A stretch of 64,000 nucleotides of DNA from Limnoperna fortunei. Its lineage: Eukaryota; Mollusca; Bivalvia; Mytilida; Modiolidae. Position 1 is the first letter of the stretch. Each line of letters opens with the position of its first letter. Positions 58,782-64,000 of this stretch are shown one piece after another. The DNA lies in NCBI GenBank assembly GCA_944474755.1, contig OX104117.1, forward strand, positions 70,904,926-70,968,925. Direction: 5' to 3'. A model generated the notes under the pieces. The model was not told the DNA's origin. It did no database searches and saw nothing but the letters and a program-made list of their open reading frames with translations. Position numbers and translations under genes: made by a program.

Positions 58782-59831
58782 CTATAAGACATTCCTATCC
58801 ACTTTTGAAAACTTAGTTGATCTGGTGTGCATAACAGATAATCCAAACCGGAAACGTGTTCCACAAAAGATAGACTTTATCGCTCGAACGAAACGCTTAT
58901 TAAACGCACAGTAGAATAGGAAATTCATTGACAAATTGCATAATAACAAGACATTGCTTGCATGACGTAACTTCTGGTATTTGTCTAAAGGAATCCCTAA
59001 TAATTGTGTGAAATATCCTATCGTAGACGGAATGATGGCGATAATAGAGGACAATACAATGGCAATAAGTGTTATGGTAAATCGACGTTGGTCTTTTTGC
59101 CATTCTTTTTCTTTATTATTCCTAATATCATTCTCGCGGCGGATTGATCTTGCACGATACACTGCACAAATTAAAAATGCATTACAAACAATAAATATCA
59201 ACAATGGCGCGACATGAAATAGTACGATACAAATAATGTCATATATTCGATAATAATTTGATCTCCTAAACCACGTGGCTTTCATGTTATATTCCTCATT
59301 GTTTCCAACGATGCTGTAACAAAAAAATCTCGGAATCGTGATAAGAAATGTAAGTATCAATATAAAGAATATTCGTGACCTGGCTCTGTTGACGCTACAA
59401 TACCCTCGGGCCCACAGAGGAGATTTCACATACATAAACCTGTCAATAGTTACTCCAACTGTCAGCCACACGCTCACAGCCATAAAGGAATTAACCATTG
59501 GGAAATATACAAATCCGTTAAACAACTGACATGCGTATTGTGTACACGTTCTTGAAATCAACATCCAAACAAACGATAGAATCAACGCACACATGTCTGT
59601 CATTGCCAAGAGTTTTAGGTATAAATATGGAGATTCGTTAAGATTTCCCTTAAACAGAATGACAATGTTAAGAATATTTCCACAAATTCCGAACATACAT
59701 ATGATAGGTCCAACATATGTATTTGATATTTCAGCTGCCGTGTCTACTTGACTTTTAGATTGGTTTGGAAATAGCGGTACCAGGGCAGAGGAATCGTTAA
59801 TGTAATACGTCATCATACCGCTGCTATTCAT
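58782..59831 (-). CDS. Class A GPCR, FMRFamide/short-peptide receptor-like
   Basis: Single-exon coding region, 349 residues from ATG at 59,831. Seven hydrophobic spans. N-terminal N-glycosylation sites: NSS, NDSS, NQS. TM1 has GN (residues 51-52); TM2 has LAMTD with Asp79; Cys101 lies before TM3. TM3 ends IDRFMY (DRF at 130-132, in place of DRY), then KSP. TM4 ends IPRFF. TM6 has IIPS. TM7 reads NLSMNFLFYCAFNKRF (NPxxY replaced by NFLFY). IPRFF and CAFNKRF-type ends are typical of FMRFamide-receptor-like and related protostome peptide GPCRs. Ligand unknown. The frame stays open 7 codons further upstream without ATG, and an acceptor TTATTTATTTCAG ends 5 nt before the ATG, so a 5' UTR intron is likely. 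G-protein coupling at the plasma membrane is inferred from the family. Confidence 0.9.
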   Translation of the reverse strand: MNSSGMMTYYINDSSALVPLFPNQSKSQVDTAAEISNTYVGPIICMFGICGNILNIVILFKGNLNESPYLYLKLLAMTDMCALILSFVWMLISRTCTQYACQLFNGFVYFPMVNSFMAVSVWLTVGVTIDRFMYVKSPLWARGYCSVNRARSRIFFILILTFLITIPRFFCYSIVGNNEEYNMKATWFRRSNYYRIYDIICIVLFHVAPLLIFIVCNAFLICAVYRARSIRRENDIRNNKEKEWQKDQRRFTITLIAIVLSSIIAIIPSTIGYFTQLLGIPLDKYQKLRHASNVLLLCNLSMNFLFYCAFNKRFVRAIKSIFCGTRFRFGLSVMHTRSTKFSKVDRNVL

Positions 59832-59908
59832 TCCCACTGAAATAAATAACAAAACAGTAATATTAATAATAATTTAAGACTTCCATAATTCAATTATGAA
59901 ACTTCTTA

Positions 59909-60132
59909 ATACTAAAATATTAAGATTGCGGGTTCGTTTCCCACTGCAGGCACGGGGCGCTTGACTCTTAATTGACAAGAATTGCCAGTTTTCCTACTGA
60001 AGGTCGGGCATGTTCTTCGGGTACTACGTATTCCTTTCCCCACCTTAGAGACTGGACGCTATTATATAGCAGAAAAAAATGTTGAAGGTGGCGTTAAACA
60101 ACATTCAAACAAACAAAACTATACTAAAGTAT
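59909..60132 (+). mobile_element. SINE copy with target duplication
   Basis: GATTGCGGGTTCGTTTCCCA (B-box), TTAATTGACAAGAATTGCCA, GGGTACTACGTATTCC, GGTGGCGTTAAACAAC and a CAAACAAACAAA tail. The flanks ATACTAAAATATTA (left) and ATACTAAAGTATTA (right) are a 14-bp duplication with one mismatch. It is truncated at the 5' end like the copy at 53,064. It sits in the 5' flank, or 5' UTR intron, of the GPCR. Confidence 0.82.
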
Positions 60133-60895
60133 TACCTGAATATTCAGCATAGTCGTCTGCTAGTAAGAATGTTTAATATAGGTACTGAAGCAATACATAC
60201 ATTTTTATTAGTTTCACCCAGACATTCATAAAGATGTAAGTAAAAGAAAAAGACATTGATACCAGTCACACTGTTTTATGTTCAAATGTGATGATTTGAT
60301 TTTGTACATTATCTTAAAACCCAGCGTATATATTTAACAGATAAGTTTTTAAACTATCAATACATCTGGATGTTTTTCCGTATTTTTAGAATGAAAACAT
60401 TTTGAAATAGAGGTTAAAACTGATAAAATTGTCCTGGTATTCTTTACTGAAATGGAGGTTAAAATGCGATTAACTTGAAAGATTGCAAGTGGTTTCTCTG
60501 TACGTTCCCAAGTGATATTTTGCATGACGGACGCCAATTCTAAAGTCGCGAATTCGAAAAATTTTCTGTCACATATACACAATTGTTATAAAAAAATAAA
60601 AGCTTATTTAACAAAGGTGTGTAAGTGTTTTTTTTGTTAACTATACAATGATTCATTGGTTGTTATTCCATTCAAATCCAAATATACATGTAGCTTCAAA
60701 TAAACATTTAATATTAAATGAAGAGACTACCGTGCCAGCAAAAACGATTGTCAGAAATCTTCTGTGTTAGCGAGTATTTCCGCTTAGGACGTGCACCTTA
60801 AATGCTTGACATTAGTTTCCGGGAAAATTAACACTGTCCATACAAAATGGACCTTCTGCCGTATAGATGATTGGATTAGAGTATTGCAATATATA

Positions 60896-62409
60896 CTCAC
60901 TCAAAAAAGAAACGCAACATACAAAAAATGGGAATTTTACTTCATATATTATTTAAACAATTTATCATATAAATAATTGATACAGAAATGTAATAATTGG
61001 CGCACTTCTTGTTCATGAGTTCTTTTACCATGGAATATAACATTTTGTCGCATATTGTCAGTAAATTAAGCAAAAACTGTCAGCATCTGTTGTGCCCACC
61101 ATTTGCTTGTAACACAGGTCTTACGCTTCTTGGCATGGATTCAATTAAACGTTGAGTACGAACACGCGGTATCCTATGTCACTAATACTGAAGTGCTTGC
61201 TCTAATTGTTGCAGATTTTGCGGCGGTGGTTGTCGTTGGCGCACGCGCCGATCCAGTTCATCCCACAGATGTTCAATTGGGTTAAGATCTGGAGATCGTG
61301 ATGGCCAACGGATCACATTGACATTCAGTTGCTCTAAAAAATCTACCGCTACACGTGCTGCATGTGGTCGGGCATTGTCGTGTTGAAAAATTTCTCTTTG
61401 AATGTCAATTACGGGCAATAAATGCGGCCATATAATTTCGTCTCTATACGTAACAGCGTTAAGATTACCTTGGATATGTATCAGCTGTATGTTCTTGGCG
61501 TAAGAGATAGAGGCCCACATCATAACACTGCATCCGCCTAAATTGTCTCTTTCTACAACACAGTTCTGCGCAAAACGTTCGTCTGTACACTCGTATGCGA
61601 CCATCTAGCTTTTCAAGCTGAAAACGTGACTCATCGCTGAACCACACTCTTCTCCAGTTCAGTAAATTCCAAACACGAACGGTAGTACACTATTTAACCC
61701 TTGCCCGACGGTGTTGGCGTCTCAGTGTTGCTCCGACGTAAGATCTGTTTGCCCGCTATCCATGAGAGCGTAACCGATGGCGTACTGTCTGTGGTGATAT
61801 ACGGCGCAACCCACGGACGTTTACAGCTGTTTCTGTTGCAGCAATAGTCCTGTTCCGTAGATGGAATAATCTAATGTAACGATCCTGCGCCCGAGTTGTA
61901 ACACGCGGACGGCCTGAACGTAATCGGTCTGTCGTAGTACCAAGCTGCTGGTAGCGTCTCCAAAGGCGTGAAATTGTGCTACGATGAACATTGTACGTTC
62001 TGGCAACAACATCCTGTGATTCCCCGGCCTCAATTCGGCCGATAGCGATATTCCGGGTAGCAGCCTCTAACCTTGGCATAGCGTCACCTCATCAGAATTT
62101 TATTTTACTAATGCAGTCAAGAAAAAGAAATAGCGGGGTTTTATACCGATTGTCTGAGTTAAAAAAAATACCCATGATTTGCACGTGAAAGTCGACCCTG
62201 TTTTTAGCAATGCGTAATTCATTGCGTGTTCCAGAATTCGAACACAGTTGTTCACGGGTGGATAAACTTAAATTCTTTCACCTGGAAACCTTTAATTAAG
62301 ATGTAATTATGATGTTGTGTATATATATTTGAATATTTATAGGTTATTTGTCCGCAAAAAATTGATTTGAAAAAATTTATCCGATGTTACGTTTCTTTTT
62401 TTGAGTGAG
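60896..62409 (-). mobile_element. Complete Tc1-like DNA transposon, 1,514 bp
   Basis: Terminal inverted repeats: left CTCACTCAAAAAAGAAACGC, and the right end, reverse complemented, CTCACTCAAAAAAAGAAACG. The element is flanked by TA at 60,894-60,895 and 62,410-62,411, the Tc1/mariner target duplication. The left TA lies in TATATA, so the exact border could shift by two bases. It encodes one transposase on the minus strand, now broken. Near-perfect ends suggest a fairly recent insertion. Confidence 0.92.
61080..62079 (-). pseudogene. Tc1-like transposase (DD34E), inactivated
   Basis: Starts MPRLEAATRNIAIGRIEAGE with two N-terminal helix-turn-helix parts (VARTYNVHRSTISRLWRRY; SGRPRVTT linker). 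The catalytic core shows VWFSDESRF (first Asp), FQHDNARPH (second Asp) and, 34 residues later, the Glu in DLNPIEHLWDEL. Then follow RRVRQRQPPPQNLQQLEQAL and RLIESMPRSVRPVLQANGG. Defects: in-frame stops after RSHG (61,756) and near 61,712, a frameshift near 61,585 between RVYRR and DERFAQNC, and stops after LQY (about 61,180). The full frame would be about 333 codons, normal for Tc1. Probable end is the TGA at 61,080-61,082. Confidence 0.9.
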
Positions 62410-62411
62410 TA

Positions 62412-63741
62412 TATTAACAGAAGAATTGGAAACAAGTTATATCAACCATATACACAGGTCCTCTTAGAGCAGCAATTATATTTAACATATTGCGCCAGCA
62501 TTGATACACACATAATACATGAAGATGTTAAGTTTGAAATATTTTACATATATACAGATATATCAAAATCGTACAAAAAAGAAACACTAAACAAGACAAA
62601 AACCTAAAAGAAAAATTAAAAAGGATCTAATTTATCTTAAAATATAAAGTAGAATATAATTATAGTAGATCGTGGTCACTTCATATCGAAACGTTTTGTC
62701 TATTGAATGTACACTGAAGAGAGTAGTACAATCTATGCTAATTAGTTATTCTCTTGCGCATGTAAACCGATCGCACTCAAGAAGAAAATGAATGGCGTCT
62801 TCATTTACCTGGATCGTTTATAATATGAAATCAAAATAAGTGCATTCAGTAAACTGCATCTATGACGGATATATGTATGTACCATATTAAGTTATATATC
62901 ACCAACAGGGTAATAAGAGGTTGGTTATGAATAATTTACAAGTTTTCTTGATTTTAGGGCAGTTTTAAACCTTTCGATTTCTAATTATTTCCATGGGGTA
63001 TACAAAGAGTTAGAAGAACACGAATGAGAGGAATAATCTTTAATTCGTATTGATTCGTAGATTCTGTCATTTTGAAGAAAATCCAATCGTGTCAGTACGA
63101 AGGACAGTTATTATAATGAAAGTTTTGCTTTTTTAATTGTAAAGGTTCCCCTCCCGTTTCAAGATAAACTGACTCAGTGCTAACGACTTTGTGTTACCCA
63201 GTGATAAGTCTAACTGCGTCATGTTGATATTGTTTATTTGTATTAATATCTAGATTTGATGATCAACTAAGCCGCAATTCAAATTCATATTCTGGTCATA
63301 ACATAGAAGATGTGTAATATATGCAAAATAAATTATTTCCAGGTTTTGCCTCCTGAAGGTAAATTTTAACTTTCTTAACGCAGAAATTTGGTGATATGTT
63401 CCCTTTCATAATGTTATCAATAAAACTATTCCATTGACATCTGAATTGGCACTAAGTATTATGTTTAAGTGTTTATAGTTATCCGTGTATTAGACCGGTC
63501 CACCATTAAAAATTTAGATGATAAAAATATCTATCAGCATTCAACTGTCTGATCAACATAAAAATCTATAGTTTATTTGGTATTTGTATTTTTGTCTGGA
63601 TACTTGTAATGTGTGTAATGTCTACAAATATTATATTTGTTGTCCAATAGCATATTAAAACACGATCTTTGATTTGAATAATTTAGAGTTATAAATTCAG
63701 AATTTAAATAAAGCCACATTCTTATAAACATAAGTGAATAA
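62412..63741. other. Intergenic, no recognisable gene
   Basis: AT-rich sequence without domain-bearing frames or recognisable repeats. Confidence 0.45.
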
Positions 63742-63851
63742 TCATTGACAGACGAGTCAGGCGGCGAGACGAGTCAGGCGGCGGATATATCATTGACAGA
63801 CGAGTCAGGCGGCGGATATATCATTGACAGACGAGTCAGGCGGCGGATATA
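63742..63851. repeat. 31-bp tandem repeat, 3 copies plus a core duplicate
   Basis: Units TCATTGACAGACGAGTCAGG plus CGGCGGATATA. In the first unit the core GACGAGTCAGGCGGCG is doubled, giving four cores in all. It is strikingly GC-rich for the surrounding AT-rich sequence and non-coding. Confidence 0.85.
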
Positions 63852-64000
63852 ACATTAGTTTCATTAGTCAAGTCTTTAATTCAAGACATGATTAATGAGA
63901 AACTCCAGTGGAATTGTTTACGTAACAAATCAAAACTGGTTACAAGGTTGAATATAACAATAAATGTGTTTCTGGATAATAGATCACTGTTGATCAGTGC

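Noticed and set aside
59832..59852. GPCR start 7 codons upstream of the chosen ATG
   Set aside because: The upstream codon is TTG, not ATG, and the stretch is part of a likely splice acceptor (TTATTTATTTCAG).

Overview
The window is AT-rich eukaryotic nuclear DNA. Genes are split by introns with GT/AG signals, and most of the rest is mobile-element debris and tandem repeats. The SINE family (tRNA-like head, 3' end with a GGCGTTAAA motif and a CAAACAAACAAA tail), the CR1-like and RTE-like LINE remnants, the Tc1-like element and a short-peptide-type GPCR together suggest a mollusc, most likely a bivalve. That assignment is inference.

Layout. 1-2.1 kb: 3' half of a decayed CR1/jockey-type LINE (minus strand). 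2.5 kb: a hairpin element. 6.05-10.31 kb: a four-exon gene (minus) for a 132-residue type I membrane protein with signal peptide, short Cys-containing ectodomain, one membrane span and a basic tail; its last intron holds a broken RTE-like LINE. 12.5 kb: a second hairpin element. 13.6-46.2 kb: six exons of an annexin-like gene (minus), probably a pseudogene, interrupted by the dominant object of the window. 46.5-57.7 kb: SINEs plus three more minisatellites with periods of 39, 51 and 27 bp. 58.8-59.8 kb: an intact rhodopsin-class GPCR (minus), FMRFamide-receptor-like. 60.9-62.4 kb: a complete but inactivated Tc1-like transposon (DD34E). 63.7 kb: a small 31-bp tandem repeat.

The main discovery is the origin of the 25.8-kb array at 18,839-44,605 (about 435 copies of a 58-59 bp unit, with a 200-base assembly gap). 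Read on the minus strand, each unit encodes EIKEIVA(C/R)YQK followed by a splice donor GTAAGTG. At its right edge the array runs seamlessly into an annexin exon encoding LTRTNAEIKEIVARYQK followed by the same donor. The unit is therefore the last 44 nt of that annexin exon plus the first 15 nt of the following intron, amplified in place. Annexin exons lie on both sides, in order and on the same strand. The host gene would thus carry hundreds of in-sense 5' splice-site copies between two of its own exons.

The annexin copy also shows a 1-nt frameshift, an in-frame stop and at least one exon not found, so it is probably decaying or non-functional. Assembly error cannot be excluded, given the gap and the repeats. 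No operons, CRISPR arrays or convincing stand-alone RNA genes are seen.
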